From Alphaproteobacteria bacterium (GTDB lineage: Bacteria; Pseudomonadota; Alphaproteobacteria; SMXQ01): DNA of 64,000 nucleotides. Position 1 is the first letter of the stretch. Each line of letters opens with the position of its first letter. The notes under the pieces were generated by a model. It saw nothing but the letters and a program-made list of their open reading frames with translations, made no database searches and was not told the origin of the DNA. This document shows, piece after piece, positions 8,432 to 19,486 of this stretch. The position numbers and the translations under genes are program-made. The DNA lies in contig JAURLI010000065.1 of the NCBI GenBank assembly GCA_030831315.1, positions 42,298-106,297 on the forward strand, read 5' to 3'.

Positions 8432-10297
8432 TTACGCCTGGCGGTCGCTCGCGATGGGGGCCGGGCCTTCGCCCGCGCACCAGCGCCGCCACATGATCCG
8501 GTAGGCGCGCTCGACGTCGGCGGTGAAACCCGCATAGGCCGCGCGTGCGCGCTCGCGCATGGACGTTTTTACGGCGGCCAGTTCCTCGGGCCGCGCCGCC
8601 CACTGGACGGCCAGGTGCAGGTAGCCGTCCTCGCTGTCGGCGACCCAGTCGCCGACGCCGATGGGCTCGCACAGCGTACGGCACAACCTGGTCACGATCT
8701 TGTGGGGTGAATAGATGCCGATCACCGGTACGCCCATCCACATCGCTTCCAGCGTCGACATGCCGCCGCTCTGGGGAAAGGGATCAAGGGCGATATCGAC
8801 CCGGTTGTAGACATCGAGGTGTTCGCGCCGCGACGATCCGCCGAGCAGGATCAGCCGGTCCTCGCCGACGTCGTGGGCTGCAAAACGGGCAAGCAGATGA
8901 TCGCGGGTACCCGCGCTGTCGAGGCCGTGAAATTTCATCAACAGGCGGGAGCCCGGCACCGCCAGCAGGATGCGTGCCCACAGGGCCAGAACCTGATCGG
9001 AAATCTTGTTGAGACGGTTGAGGCTGCCGAACACGATGCCGGCCCCCGCTTCGCGGGCGATGGGGGCGACGTCCGGCATTTCGGGCGATGGCCAGAAGCC
9101 CGATGGCGTGCGGAGATAGGCGGGGGCCTCCGGGTAGAGCGCCTCTTCGCTGCGCGGCGTGAAGAATTCCGATGTCACGCGGTAATCGATGGTCGACAGT
9201 CCGGCGGCGAGATGGCCAATGCCGGTGACCTGCACGGGTGCGGGCTTGCGGCCGAACACCAGCAGCCGGTGGCCGTCGGTGTGGCCCGACAGGTCGAACA
9301 GGATGTCGATGCCATCGCTTCGAATCATTTCCGCCATGTCGTCGTCGGACACGCCGACGGTGCGCCGCCAGCCCGTGGCGGCTTCGCGGAGGCGTGCGCT
9401 CATGTCGTCGGGGCGCAGGGTGCCGTCGTAGCAATGGATTTCGAAATTGTCGCGGTCGTGATCGAGGATCAACTGGGCGAAACCGGTGCAGGCCGAGTGG
9501 TTGTTGAAATCGGCCGATACATACCCGATGCGCAGACGGTGTTCGGGATCGCGGCTGTTGGCGTGGGGCTTTACCGCTGCGGCCAGCGGTGCGATGAAGC
9601 GGTCGTTCCAGCGCTTGCGCTCGGCCTGCTGCTCGGCCTGGGACACGGACATGTCCATGTCCTGGGTGAAGATGACATTGGTGTGCAGGCGGGCCGAGGT
9701 GGGGTCGAGGTCTTGGGCGCGCCGGTAGGCATCGGCGGACTCATTGACGCGGCCCACCTGTCCCAGAACCTGGCCGCGGTTGCTGTGGGCGGCGGCAAGG
9801 GTGGGGTTTATCGCGATGGCTTTATCGAGGCTGGCGATAGCCTCATCGATGTGTCCGACGAGGCCCAGCATCACGCCCGCCTCGCAATGGGCAGCGGCGT
9901 GGTTCGGATCGATGGCAAGCGCCTTGCGCAGGCTGGCAAGGCCGTCGTCGATGCGGTCCAGTCCCTTCAACGCGATCGCCCGGTTGTAGTGATAGGGCGC
10001 GTAGTTGGGGTTGCCGGCAATCGCCTTCGTGATCAGGTCGAGTGCTGTCTGGTGCTGGCCGAAATGAAGGGCGATCAGGCCGAGCAGGTGATTGACGTCG
10101 GGATAGGCCGGATAGTGCCTGAGGATGGCGCGGTAGATTGCCTCGGCCTCGGCCAGACGGCCCGCCTGGTGGAGCGCCATGCCCTTCTGCATGGCGGCGA
10201 CCAGTTCGGCCGGGCGGCCGGGGGCTGGCGCACCCTGCTTTTTCGCAACTTTCTGCTGAAGACGGCGCTGGGCTCGGTTCATCGGGGCGGCGTTCAT
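8432..10297 (-). CDS. TPR protein with O-GlcNAc-transferase (SPINDLY)-like glycosyltransferase domain
   Basis: This is a 621-residue protein. After a basic N-terminus it has roughly five tetratricopeptide repeats (about residues 35-210; signatures such as PAYPDVNHLLGLIALHFG, NPNYAPYHYNRAIALKG and NPTLAAAHSNRGQ). It then has a glycosyltransferase family 41 catalytic half with YVSADFNNHS, FGSLNRLNKIS and DPFPQSGGMSTLEAMWMGVP, the nucleotide-sugar site. Bacterial GT41 enzymes glycosylate proteins in the cytoplasm, and some modify flagellins or adhesins; the target here is unknown. It is divergent from the aldolase/AKR operon and just upstream of the smaller aldolase operon on the same strand. 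Confidence 0.9.
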   Translation of the reverse strand: MNAAPMNRAQRRLQQKVAKKQGAPAPGRPAELVAAMQKGMALHQAGRLAEAEAIYRAILRHYPAYPDVNHLLGLIALHFGQHQTALDLITKAIAGNPNYAPYHYNRAIALKGLDRIDDGLASLRKALAIDPNHAAAHCEAGVMLGLVGHIDEAIASLDKAIAINPTLAAAHSNRGQVLGQVGRVNESADAYRRAQDLDPTSARLHTNVIFTQDMDMSVSQAEQQAERKRWNDRFIAPLAAAVKPHANSRDPEHRLRIGYVSADFNNHSACTGFAQLILDHDRDNFEIHCYDGTLRPDDMSARLREAATGWRRTVGVSDDDMAEMIRSDGIDILFDLSGHTDGHRLLVFGRKPAPVQVTGIGHLAAGLSTIDYRVTSEFFTPRSEEALYPEAPAYLRTPSGFWPSPEMPDVAPIAREAGAGIVFGSLNRLNKISDQVLALWARILLAVPGSRLLMKFHGLDSAGTRDHLLARFAAHDVGEDRLILLGGSSRREHLDVYNRVDIALDPFPQSGGMSTLEAMWMGVPVIGIYSPHKIVTRLCRTLCEPIGVGDWVADSEDGYLHLAVQWAARPEELAAVKTSMRERARAAYAGFTADVERAYRIMWRRWCAGEGPAPIASDRQA

Positions 10298-10317
10298 GAC
10301 GGTGAAGGCCTCAGTAT

Positions 10318-10346
10318 TTGATAAATAAGGTTAATTTCTCGATAAT
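10318..10346 (+). promoter_or_regulatory. Sigma-70-type promoter for the aldolase-AKR pair
   Basis: TTGATA (10318-10323) and GATAAT (10341-10346) are separated by exactly 17 nt of AT-rich spacer. That places the transcription start about 28 nt before the ATG at 10381. The Shine-Dalgarno AGGGAGGA lies at 10363-10370. It is the best vegetative-type promoter I see in the window. Confidence 0.7.
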
Positions 10347-10380
10347 CCCGCATCGGCGCCGCAGGGAGGAAAACGACGCG

Positions 10381-11112
10381 ATGCCAGTGACCGCCAAGAA
10401 ATCTGCCCGTGCCCGATCCGCCCGCGAACCGGGTGCGGCGCTCGACCGTCTCGCACTCGGCTGCCGTATCCTCGAGGCTCAGGGCCATGCCTGCCGCACG
10501 CTCGGCCATGCGGCGCTGCGTGATCCGGATGGCCGCGGTCTGTGGGTCAAGCGCTGGGGCATTTCGTTTGGCGAAACCCGCAACCGCCGCGACTTCGTGC
10601 TGATCGATTTCGACGGCAACCACATCGCGGGTTCGGGCCGGGCGCCGAGCGAGTGGCCGATCCACGCGGGCGTCCTCAAGCGGCGGCCCGATATCCACGT
10701 CGTCGTCCACTCCCACCCCTTCCATGGCCGCGTCTTTTCCGCGGTGAAGGAGCCGCTCCTGCCGGTGTCGAACACCGGCAACTGGTTCCCGGCGCCGCCG
10801 CCCCGTTTCACGAAGACATCCGAACTGGTGCGCACGGCAGCGATGGGCGATGCGGTGGGTAAATGCCTTGGCGACAATTTCGCGCTGTTCCTGCGCAATC
10901 ACGGCGTCGTCTTCTGCGGCACTTCGGTCGAACACGCGGTGCTGATGGGCATCCAGCTCGAAGATGCCTGCCGCGAACACCTGCTGCTTGCGGCAAGCGG
11001 TCTCGACTGGGACTATCCGGGCGAAAATGAGCGCCGTCGCAAATACCTCTCGGCGGGATCATCGGCGGGGCCATCCTTCGAACGCTTCGCCCGCGAACTG
11101 GATGCGAACTAG
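10381..11112 (+). CDS. Class II aldolase/adducin family protein
   Basis: This 243-residue protein is a second class II aldolase-fold enzyme. It has ILEAQGHACRTLGHAALR near the N-terminus, RNRRDFVLIDFDGN, the metal-binding HSHPFHGRVFSA and LRNHGVVFCG with the last zinc histidine. It is only distantly similar to the 7624 gene and is not a tandem copy. AGGGAGGA sits 10 nt before the ATG, behind a good promoter. It is followed 12 nt later by an aldo/keto reductase, so the pair may process one hydroxy-carbonyl compound. That is inference; the substrate is unknown. Confidence 0.85.
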   Translation: MPVTAKKSARARSAREPGAALDRLALGCRILEAQGHACRTLGHAALRDPDGRGLWVKRWGISFGETRNRRDFVLIDFDGNHIAGSGRAPSEWPIHAGVLKRRPDIHVVVHSHPFHGRVFSAVKEPLLPVSNTGNWFPAPPPRFTKTSELVRTAAMGDAVGKCLGDNFALFLRNHGVVFCGTSVEHAVLMGIQLEDACREHLLLAASGLDWDYPGENERRRKYLSAGSSAGPSFERFARELDAN

Positions 11113-11124
11113 GGGAGCAGCCCG

Positions 11125-12102
11125 ATGCAGTACCGTCCCTTCGGCAAGACCGGCATCCAGGCCTCGGCCATCGCCTTCGGCTGCGGCAAGACCGGGGGCC
11201 TGCTGATTTCCGGTTCCGACGCCGACCGCCGCCTTGCCGTGCGCAAGGCGCTCGACGGCGGCATCAACTGGTTCGATACCGCCGCCGATTACGGCGACGG
11301 AAAATCGGAAGAAGCGCTCGGCTGGCTTCTGGAAGAAGTGCCGGAAGATCCCTACGTCTCCACCAAGGTGACCGTCGATCCCGGGGCGGGCGACCTGCCC
11401 GGCCAGATCGAGGAAAGCCTTGCGGCGAGCCTCAAGCGGCTCCGGCGTGATCATGTCACCGTCCTGCAACTGCACAACCGCATCGATCCGGCGGCGGGCG
11501 GCAAGGCGCTGACCCTGGAACAGGTGCTGGGTGCCGATGGCGTCGCCGAGGGGCTTGAGCGCGTGCGCGACAAGGGAATGGCGCGGCAGATCGGCCTGAC
11601 GGCGCTCGGTGACGCCGCTGCCTGTGCCGAGGCCATCGCCAGTGGCCGCTTTGATTCGGCGCAAGTGTTCTACAACCTTGTCAATCCGTCCGCGGCGCGG
11701 CCCATGCCTGCGGGATGGAGCGGCCAGCAGCTGACCGGCATCATGGCGGCGGCGCGTGCGACCGCGACGGCGGTGCTGGCGATCCGCGTGCTCGCGGGCG
11801 GCATCATCGCCCTGCCCAAGCGGCCCGAGCGCGTCAGCATGATGACCAAGGACACCGATCCCGATATCGAGGAGACGAAAGCCGCCGCCGTGTTCCGCAC
11901 CCTGGGCGAACGCTATGGCGATCGTCCGACGACGGCCGTGCGCTTCGCGCTCGGCTGCGAAGGCATTTCGACGGTGCTGGTGGGGATCGGCGCCCCTGCC
12001 CATGTGGACGCGGCGCTCGCGGCCGAAAAGGCGGGCTCGCTGCCCGAAGAAGCGCTGCTCGACCTCGAGAAGCTCTACGCGGGCGACTTCGGCCTCGGCT
12101 GA
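11125..12102 (+). CDS. Aldo/keto reductase
   Basis: This 325-residue NAD(P)H-dependent oxidoreductase has the (beta/alpha)8 AKR fold. The catalytic tetrad is visible: Asp in NWFDTAADYG with its Tyr, Lys in YVSTKVTVD and His in LQLHNRID. The cofactor-binding end follows around FALGCEGISTVLVGIG. It lies 12 nt after the class II aldolase gene and probably shares its transcript. It meets glnS convergently with 3 nt between the stop codons. The substrate is unknown. Confidence 0.9.
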   Translation: MQYRPFGKTGIQASAIAFGCGKTGGLLISGSDADRRLAVRKALDGGINWFDTAADYGDGKSEEALGWLLEEVPEDPYVSTKVTVDPGAGDLPGQIEESLAASLKRLRRDHVTVLQLHNRIDPAAGGKALTLEQVLGADGVAEGLERVRDKGMARQIGLTALGDAAACAEAIASGRFDSAQVFYNLVNPSAARPMPAGWSGQQLTGIMAAARATATAVLAIRVLAGGIIALPKRPERVSMMTKDTDPDIEETKAAAVFRTLGERYGDRPTTAVRFALGCEGISTVLVGIGAPAHVDAALAAEKAGSLPEEALLDLEKLYAGDFGLG

Positions 12103-12112
12103 GGCTCAGCCG
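12096..12112. other. Palindrome spanning the convergent AKR/glnS stop codons
   Basis: CGGCTGAG, one central base, CTCAGCCG: 8-bp perfect arms containing the TGA of the reductase and, on the other strand, the TGA of glnS. There is no T-tract, so it is not a classical terminator, but it could form a 3'-end hairpin in both mRNAs. Confidence 0.35.
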
Positions 12113-13809
12113 CCCTTGGCCTGGATCTTCGCCCAGGCATCGCGCAGGCCGACGGTGCGGTTGTAGACCGCAAGGCCCGGCTTCGAATCGGGATCGGCAC
12201 AGAAATAGCCGAGCCGCTCGAACTGCACGCGCTCGCCGGCCTTGGCCTCGGCCAGTGCCGGTTCGACCACCGCGCCCTTCAGCACCTTGAGGGACTCGGG
12301 ATTGATATCGGCGAGCCAGTCGCCGCCCGCACCCGCGTCGGTGCTCTTGAACAGGTGATCGTAAAGGCGCACTTCGGCGGGAACGCCATGGGCGGCGGAT
12401 ACCCAGTGCATCGTCGCCTTGACCTTGCGCCCATCGGGCGCATTACCGCCGCGCGTCGCCGGATCATACGTGCAGATGATCTCGCGCACGGAGCCGTCGG
12501 CGTTTTTCACAACGTCCTTGCAGGTAATGAAGTAGGCGTAGCGCAGCCGCACTTCGCGCCCCGGCGCCAGCCGGAAGAACTTCGACGGCGGGTTTTCCAT
12601 GAAGTCGTCGCGCTCGATGTAAAGCTCGCGCCCGAAGGCGACGCGCCGGGTGCCGGCGCTTTCGTCCTCTGGGTTGTTGACCGCCTCCATTTCCTCGACC
12701 TGGCCTTCGGGATAGTTCTCGATCACCACTTTCACGGGATCGAGCACGGCCATGCGGCGCAGCGCGGTCTTGTTCAGGTTCTCGCGCACGCAATGTTCGA
12801 GGAACTGGATCTCGACGGTCGAATTGGCCTTGGCGACGCCGATGCGCTGGGCGAAATCGCGGATCGCCTCGGGCGGGCAGCCGCGCCGCTTGAGGCCCGA
12901 AATCGTCGGCATGCGCGGATCGTCCCAGCCCGAAACGTGGCCGTCCTTCACCAACTGGATCAGGCGGCGCTTGGACAGCACCGTATGGGTGAGGTTGAGG
13001 CGTGCAAACTCGATCTGGCGCGGCTTTGCCGGCACCGGCAGGTGGGCGAGGAACCATTCGTAGAGCGGGCGGTGGTCCTCGAACTCCAGCGTGCAGATCG
13101 AATGGCTGATGCCTTCGATCGCGTCCGACTGGCCGTGGGCGAAATCGTAATTGGGGTAGATGCACCAGGCATTGCCGGTGCGCGGGTGCGGGCTGCGCAG
13201 GATGCGGTAGATCACCGGATCGCGCAGGTTGATGTTGCCCGACGCCATGTCGATCTTGGCGCGCAGCACGCGGCTGCCGTCTTCGAATTCGCCGGCCTTC
13301 ATGCGCCGGAAGAGATCGAGGTTTTCCGCCGCGCTGCGTTCGCGCCACGGGCTCGGCCGGCCGGGTTCGGTCAGGGTGCCGCGGTTCTCGCGAATCTGCT
13401 CCGCCGTCTGGTCGTCCACATAGGCATTGCCGGTTTCGATCAGGTGTTCGGCCCAGGTGTAGAGCTGGGCAAAGTAGTCGGAGGCGTAATACAGGTGCTC
13501 GCCCCAGTCGAAGCCGAGCCAGCGCACATCCGCCTGGATCGAATCGATGTATTCCTGTTCTTCCTTCGCCGGGTTGGTGTCGTCGAAGCGCAGGTGACAG
13601 CGCCCGCCGAATTCGCTCGCAAGGCCGAAATTCAGGCAGATCGACTTGGCATGGCCGATGTGCAGGTAACCGTTGGGCTCGGGCGGGAAGCGGGTAACCA
13701 CCCCGGTAACCTTGCCCGCGGCAAGGTCCTCGCGGATCGCCTCGCGCACGAAATCGCGCGCGGGCGCGGCGGCGGCATCTTCGGTGGCGGGTGCGGCCGG
13801 ATCGGCCAT
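12106..13809 (-). CDS. glnS: Glutaminyl-tRNA synthetase
   Basis: This 567-residue class I synthetase charges tRNA-Gln with glutamine. HIGH is intact at about 50-53 in [20 protein letters not shown] follows, then [14 protein letters not shown], and the KMSKS-equivalent reads VLSKR. The C-terminal beta-barrel anticodon-binding domains start near residue 340 and contain [18 protein letters not shown], typical of GlnRS rather than GluRS. I prefer the ATG at 13809 (AGGAG 9 nt away) over that at 13815. Many alphaproteobacteria make Gln-tRNA through GatCAB transamidation, so a direct GlnRS is informative for lineage. Confidence 0.95.
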   Translation of the reverse strand: MADPAAPATEDAAAAPARDFVREAIREDLAAGKVTGVVTRFPPEPNGYLHIGHAKSICLNFGLASEFGGRCHLRFDDTNPAKEEQEYIDSIQADVRWLGFDWGEHLYYASDYFAQLYTWAEHLIETGNAYVDDQTAEQIRENRGTLTEPGRPSPWRERSAAENLDLFRRMKAGEFEDGSRVLRAKIDMASGNINLRDPVIYRILRSPHPRTGNAWCIYPNYDFAHGQSDAIEGISHSICTLEFEDHRPLYEWFLAHLPVPAKPRQIEFARLNLTHTVLSKRRLIQLVKDGHVSGWDDPRMPTISGLKRRGCPPEAIRDFAQRIGVAKANSTVEIQFLEHCVRENLNKTALRRMAVLDPVKVVIENYPEGQVEEMEAVNNPEDESAGTRRVAFGRELYIERDDFMENPPSKFFRLAPGREVRLRYAYFITCKDVVKNADGSVREIICTYDPATRGGNAPDGRKVKATMHWVSAAHGVPAEVRLYDHLFKSTDAGAGGDWLADINPESLKVLKGAVVEPALAEAKAGERVQFERLGYFCADPDSKPGLAVYNRTVGLRDAWAKIQAKGG

Positions 13810-13974
13810 CGGCATCAACTCCTGTCAGCGGCGGGAACCGTCCCGCCCGCTAGGGTTTGCCACAAAGGGCGCGCCGGGCCAAGCCCCGCAAGCCGGCAAC
13901 GCTGCATCCTGCCCGCCGCCGTGCTATGAAGGGCGCATTTTCCAACCCCTGCGGCACGAAAAGCGGCTCGATCC

Positions 13975-15621
<1,647 letters not shown>

Positions 15622-15631
15622 TCCCGCCTCA

Positions 15632-15660
15632 TTGACGCCAGAATTAGTCTCGAAAATACC
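15632..15660 (+). promoter_or_regulatory. Possible promoter for the TAXI protein gene
   Basis: TTGACG (15632-15637) and a weak AATACC (15655-15660) are spaced 17 nt apart, about 79 nt before the start codon at 15739. The -35 is good and the -10 poor. Confidence 0.35.
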
Positions 15661-15738
15661 CTGACTATGGGCATGGCCTTTGCTTTCCCGGCGTCGATGC
15701 GCTAGGGGTTAGGGGCGGCCAGCACGTGCCGGAAAAGG

Positions 15739-16806
15739 ATGATGTTCGCTACTGTACTCAAGCCCTTGGCGCCGATACGGGCGCGCGGTGCGGCCCTCGC
15801 CGCGGGGCTTTTCTGCGCCATCCTTGCATCGGCGCCGGTGGCGGCGCTGGCCCAGGGCAAGTCCCAGGATATCCGTTTCTTCCGCATCGGCACCGGTTCG
15901 ATCTCTGGCGTCTATTTCCCTGTCGGCAGCACGCTGGCGAGCGCGATTTCTTCTCCGCCCGGCGCGCGTGCCTGCGAGGCGGGCGGCTCCTGCGGCGTGC
16001 CGGGCCTGATCGCCGTTACCCAGGCGACCCTCGGGTCTGTCGCCAATGTGCGGGCGATCGCCTCGGGCGGGCTTGAATCGGCGCTGGCCCAGGCCGATGT
16101 CGCCTATGCGGCTCATGCCGGGACGGGCGAATTCGCGGGTGCCAACCGCATCGAAGGCCTGCGCGCCATCGCCAATCTTTACCCTGAAGCGCTTCATATC
16201 GTCGTGCGGCGCGAATCGCCCATTCATTCGGTGCGCGACCTCCCGGGCCGGCGCGTGTCTCTCGACCTCGCGGGATCGGGCACGCGCAGCGTGGCTCAGG
16301 CGGTGCTGGCCGGTTACGGCATCGATGTGAAACAGATCAAGCAGGTCAATTCACAGGTGGGCCCGGCGGCCGACCGTATTCGCCTGCGCAACATCGATGC
16401 CTTCTTCTTCGTCGGCGGCTACCCGTTCGAGGCCCTCGATCGCCTCGCCCGCAACACGCGCATCCGGCTGATCCCCGTCACCGGGGCCGAGGCAGACTCC
16501 ATCCGCGGCAAGGACCGTTTCCTCAGCGCTGCCACCATTCCCGCAGGCGTCTATCGCGGGGTGGATGCGACGGCGACCATCGCCGTCGGCGCGCTGTGGG
16601 TGGTCTCGGACAAGGTCAGTGCCGACACGGTCTATGGCATCACACGCGCGCTGTGGCATCCATCGACGCGCCGCCTGCTCGATGCGGGTGTCGCTGCCGC
16701 GCGCCAGATCCGTCCGGAGAAGGCGCTCGACGGCCTTGCCCTGCCGTTGCATCCGGGGGCGGAGCGCTACTACCGGGAAAAAGGCATGCTGAAGACGGGC
16801 CGTTAG
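15739..16806 (+). CDS. TAXI-family TRAP transporter solute-binding protein
   Basis: This 355-residue secreted protein has a signal peptide of about 39 residues (a hydrophobic AAGLFCAILASAPVAALAQ ending at AQG-K). It belongs to the TAXI group of TRAP solute-binding proteins: FRIGTGSISGVYFPVG near the mature N-terminus, LPGRRVSLDLAGSGT in the middle, and a C-terminal WHPSTRRLL segment. Such proteins deliver glutamate-like or other carboxylates to a fused 4TM-12TM TRAP permease, but none is adjacent. It converges on the GST gene with a 4-nt overlap of the stop codons (TTAG). Confidence 0.9.
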   Translation: MMFATVLKPLAPIRARGAALAAGLFCAILASAPVAALAQGKSQDIRFFRIGTGSISGVYFPVGSTLASAISSPPGARACEAGGSCGVPGLIAVTQATLGSVANVRAIASGGLESALAQADVAYAAHAGTGEFAGANRIEGLRAIANLYPEALHIVVRRESPIHSVRDLPGRRVSLDLAGSGTRSVAQAVLAGYGIDVKQIKQVNSQVGPAADRIRLRNIDAFFFVGGYPFEALDRLARNTRIRLIPVTGAEADSIRGKDRFLSAATIPAGVYRGVDATATIAVGALWVVSDKVSADTVYGITRALWHPSTRRLLDAGVAAARQIRPEKALDGLALPLHPGAERYYREKGMLKTGR

Positions 16807-17489
16807 CCCGCGTCTTTGCCTTCAGGTTCGAACTCGGGAATGATCCACGGTTCGCGGCCGGCGGCGGCGATCCATTCGGCGACGAAGGGCTGTTTCAGAA
16901 CCGCGGCGACATAAGCCGCCGCATGGTCTTCCAGCGGCACGCCGTAGGTATCGAAGCGCGTTACAACCGGCGCGAACATGGCGTCGGCGGCGGAGAAACC
17001 CCCGAACAGGAATGGCCCCGTCCCCATCGTCCCGTTGAAGCGGCGGTGACAGTCGCGCCAGATCGCCTGGATGCGGTTGATGTCACCCTTGGCCGCGTCG
17101 TTGAGGTCCGGCTGCGGCAGTTTGCGCCGGACGTTCATGGGCAGGCCGCGGCGCATCGGAATGAAGCCGCCGTGCATTTCCGAAGAAATCGAGCGCGCAT
17201 GGGCGCGGGCCGCAGGGTCCTTCGGCCACAGCGGCGCATGGGGGTGTTTTTCCGCGAGGTATTCGACGATGGCGAGGGATTCCCACACCGTCACCTTGCC
17301 GTCGATCAGCGCCGGCAGCTTGGCCGATGGCGAATACTTGAGGATCTCCGTGCGCGTGTTCGTCTCGCGCAGCGGGATGACGATTTCTTCAAACGGGATA
17401 TCGGCGAGCCGGACGGCAAGCCAGCCGCGCATCGACCACGACGAGTAGGCCTTGTTGGCAATGACGATGGTGACGGATCTGTCGGTCAT
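16803..17489 (-). CDS. Glutathione S-transferase family protein
   Basis: This 228-residue protein begins with a thioredoxin-like N-domain (VTIVIANKAYSSWSMRG, then YSPSAKLPALIDG and the glutathione-binding WESLAIVEYLAE). An all-helical C-domain containing FLFGGFSAADAMFAPV follows. Family members conjugate or reduce substrates with glutathione, and the YSSWSMR-type subgroup is common in Proteobacteria without a known substrate. The ATG at 17489 is preceded by GGAA; the longer open frame upstream lacks family similarity. Its last codons overlap the convergent TAXI gene. Confidence 0.88.
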   Translation of the reverse strand: MTDRSVTIVIANKAYSSWSMRGWLAVRLADIPFEEIVIPLRETNTRTEILKYSPSAKLPALIDGKVTVWESLAIVEYLAEKHPHAPLWPKDPAARAHARSISSEMHGGFIPMRRGLPMNVRRKLPQPDLNDAAKGDINRIQAIWRDCHRRFNGTMGTGPFLFGGFSAADAMFAPVVTRFDTYGVPLEDHAAAYVAAVLKQPFVAEWIAAAGREPWIIPEFEPEGKDAG

Positions 17490-17640
17490 TTCCGTTCCTG
17501 TCCCAGGTTCCTCTTTCTGATACGCGAGCCGGCCCCAAGGCGCAAGCCATGCGCCGGGAATGCCCGTTTTGCAGGGGTTAGGGCTTTCCTTCATCGCCGC
17601 TTCGCGCCATCCTGTCGCTCCTGCACAGGGAGTACATACG

Positions 17641-19071
17641 ATGAAACTCAGCACCCTCGTTGCGCCCGGCAAGGGCGCAGCCGTTCCCATCCACACGGCG
17701 AGCCGCGCCGGTTTCGGCAAATGGCTCGCGGGCGAGGCGCCGCGCGCGCGCGCCTGGCTGCGCGGGACGGGGTTCGAGGGCCGGGCGGGACAGGTTTCCC
17801 TGCTGGCCGCACCCGACGGCGCACTCGAGCGCGTCTATCTCGGCATCCCCGATGGCGATGATGCGCAGGCGATGGTCAATGACGGCGCGCTCTGGGCTTT
17901 CGCCGCCTGCCCCTCAAGCCTGCCGGAAGCTACATATGCGCTTGCCGATCGCGCCGACGCGGCGCTGGCCGGGCAGGCGGCGCTCGGCTGGGCGCTCGGC
18001 TCCTACCGGTTCGAGCGTTACCGCAAGCAAAAGGGCAGGGCGCTCGCCCGCCTCGTCTGGCCCGCGCGTGCCGACCGCGCCGCGGTGGAAAGTGCGGCAC
18101 TGGCGACCTATCTGGTACGCGACCTGATCAACACCCCGGCCCAGGACATGGGTCCGCCCGAGCTGGCATCCGCCGCGCGCGCGCTCGCACGCGAGTTTGG
18201 CGCGCGCTTTTCGGTGACGACCGGGGCGCAGCTCCTCAAGAAGCATTTCCCGGCCATTCATGCGGTCGGCCGCGCCGCCGCCAAGGCGCCTGGCCTGATC
18301 GACATCACCTGGCAGCCCAAGGGCCGCGCGGCGAAGAAGCTCAAGCGCGTTACCATCTGCGGCAAGGGCGTGTGCTTCGATACCGGCGGGCTCGATCTCA
18401 AGTCGTCGGGCAACATGCAGTTGATGAAGAAGGACATGGGCGGCGCCGCGCAGGCGCTGGGCCTCGCCCGTATGATCATGGCGGCGAAGCTGCCGGTGCG
18501 GCTGCGGGTGCTGATTCCGGCCGTCGAAAATTCGGTTGCGGGCAACGCCTATCACCCGCGTGACGTATTGGCGACGCGCAAGGGCATCACGGTCGAGGTC
18601 GGCAATACCGATGCCGAAGGGCGCATCGTCCTGTCCGATGCGATGGCGCTTGCCTGCGAGGAGGGCTGCGACCTTCTGCTCGATTTCGCGACCCTGACGG
18701 GTGCTGCGCGGGTGGCGCTCGGCACCGGGTTGCCGGCGATGTTCTGCAACGATGACCAGCTTGCCGCGCGTGCCTTCGCGGCGGGCGAGGAAACCGCCGA
18801 CCCGCTGTGGCGCCTGCCGCTGTGGCGCCCTTACCGTGAAAAGCTCAACAGCAAGGTCGCCGACATCAACAATATCTCGTCGGGCTCCTTCGGCGGCGCC
18901 ATCACGGCGGCGCTGTTCCTGCAGGAATTCGTTGCCCCCGGAACGCCCTGGATCCACCTCGATTTCATGGCCTGGAACGAATCAAGCCGCGCCGGTCGCC
19001 CCGAAGGCGGCGAGGCCCAGGGCATGCGTGCCCTCTACCGCATGATCGAAAGGCACTACGCCCGCGGCTGA
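17641..19071 (+). CDS. Leucyl aminopeptidase family (M17) metallopeptidase
   Basis: This 476-residue cytosolic peptidase removes N-terminal residues from peptides. The M17 catalytic half is clear: CGKGVCFDTGGLDLK (metal-binding Lys 242 and the following Asp), a second metal-ligand stretch in MKKDMGGAA, and the signature NTDAEGR beginning at residue 322. The N-terminal half is short and diverged, as in the peptidase-B-like branch, so I do not call it pepA outright. It starts at ATG 17641 and is divergent from the GST gene with about 150 bp between them. Confidence 0.92.
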   Translation: MKLSTLVAPGKGAAVPIHTASRAGFGKWLAGEAPRARAWLRGTGFEGRAGQVSLLAAPDGALERVYLGIPDGDDAQAMVNDGALWAFAACPSSLPEATYALADRADAALAGQAALGWALGSYRFERYRKQKGRALARLVWPARADRAAVESAALATYLVRDLINTPAQDMGPPELASAARALAREFGARFSVTTGAQLLKKHFPAIHAVGRAAAKAPGLIDITWQPKGRAAKKLKRVTICGKGVCFDTGGLDLKSSGNMQLMKKDMGGAAQALGLARMIMAAKLPVRLRVLIPAVENSVAGNAYHPRDVLATRKGITVEVGNTDAEGRIVLSDAMALACEEGCDLLLDFATLTGAARVALGTGLPAMFCNDDQLAARAFAAGEETADPLWRLPLWRPYREKLNSKVADINNISSGSFGGAITAALFLQEFVAPGTPWIHLDFMAWNESSRAGRPEGGEAQGMRALYRMIERHYARG

Positions 19072-19135
19072 AGCTTGATTGCCGCCCTGCCTGCGTCTAA
19101 CTTGGTTCGCAGCCGAAACGATCCCGGGGGACAGC

Positions 19136-19483
19136 GTGGCGGTTTCAATGACAGTGGATCAGGCGCTTGATGTGTTGCGCGGTTCGGTTGTCGAGTCCGT
19201 GCGTAAGGATCCGCGCGATCTTACCCAGCGCCAGATGGCGGTGATCCTGTCGGTCTATCTTTCCCAGACGCCGATGACGGTGCGCGCGCTCGCCGCCGAT
19301 CTGGCCATCGGCAAGCCCGCCATCAGCCGGGCGCTCGACCGTCTCGAGGAACTGGGCCTGGTCAAGCGCATGAAGGACCTGCGAGACAAGCGCTCGATCG
19401 TCATTGGCCGCACGGTGCCCGGCGCCGTTTACCTGCGCGAAATGGCGGACCGGCTGATCGCAGCCGGCGCGGCGGCCCGCTAG
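19136..19483 (+). CDS. MarR-like winged-helix transcriptional regulator (small)
   Basis: This 115-residue protein is essentially one winged helix-turn-helix domain: QRQMAVILSVYLSQ, then MTVRALAADLAIGKPAISRALDRLEELGLVKR as the recognition region, and a wing with RDKRSIVIGRT. There is no separate ligand domain. The start is probably GTG at 19136, preceded by GGGGGACA. ATG 19148 is an alternative. It follows the M17 peptidase by 64 nt and converges on the amidohydrolase with 3 nt between genes. Targets unknown. Confidence 0.75.
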   Translation: MAVSMTVDQALDVLRGSVVESVRKDPRDLTQRQMAVILSVYLSQTPMTVRALAADLAIGKPAISRALDRLEELGLVKRMKDLRDKRSIVIGRTVPGAVYLREMADRLIAAGAAAR

Positions 19484-19486
19484 GTT

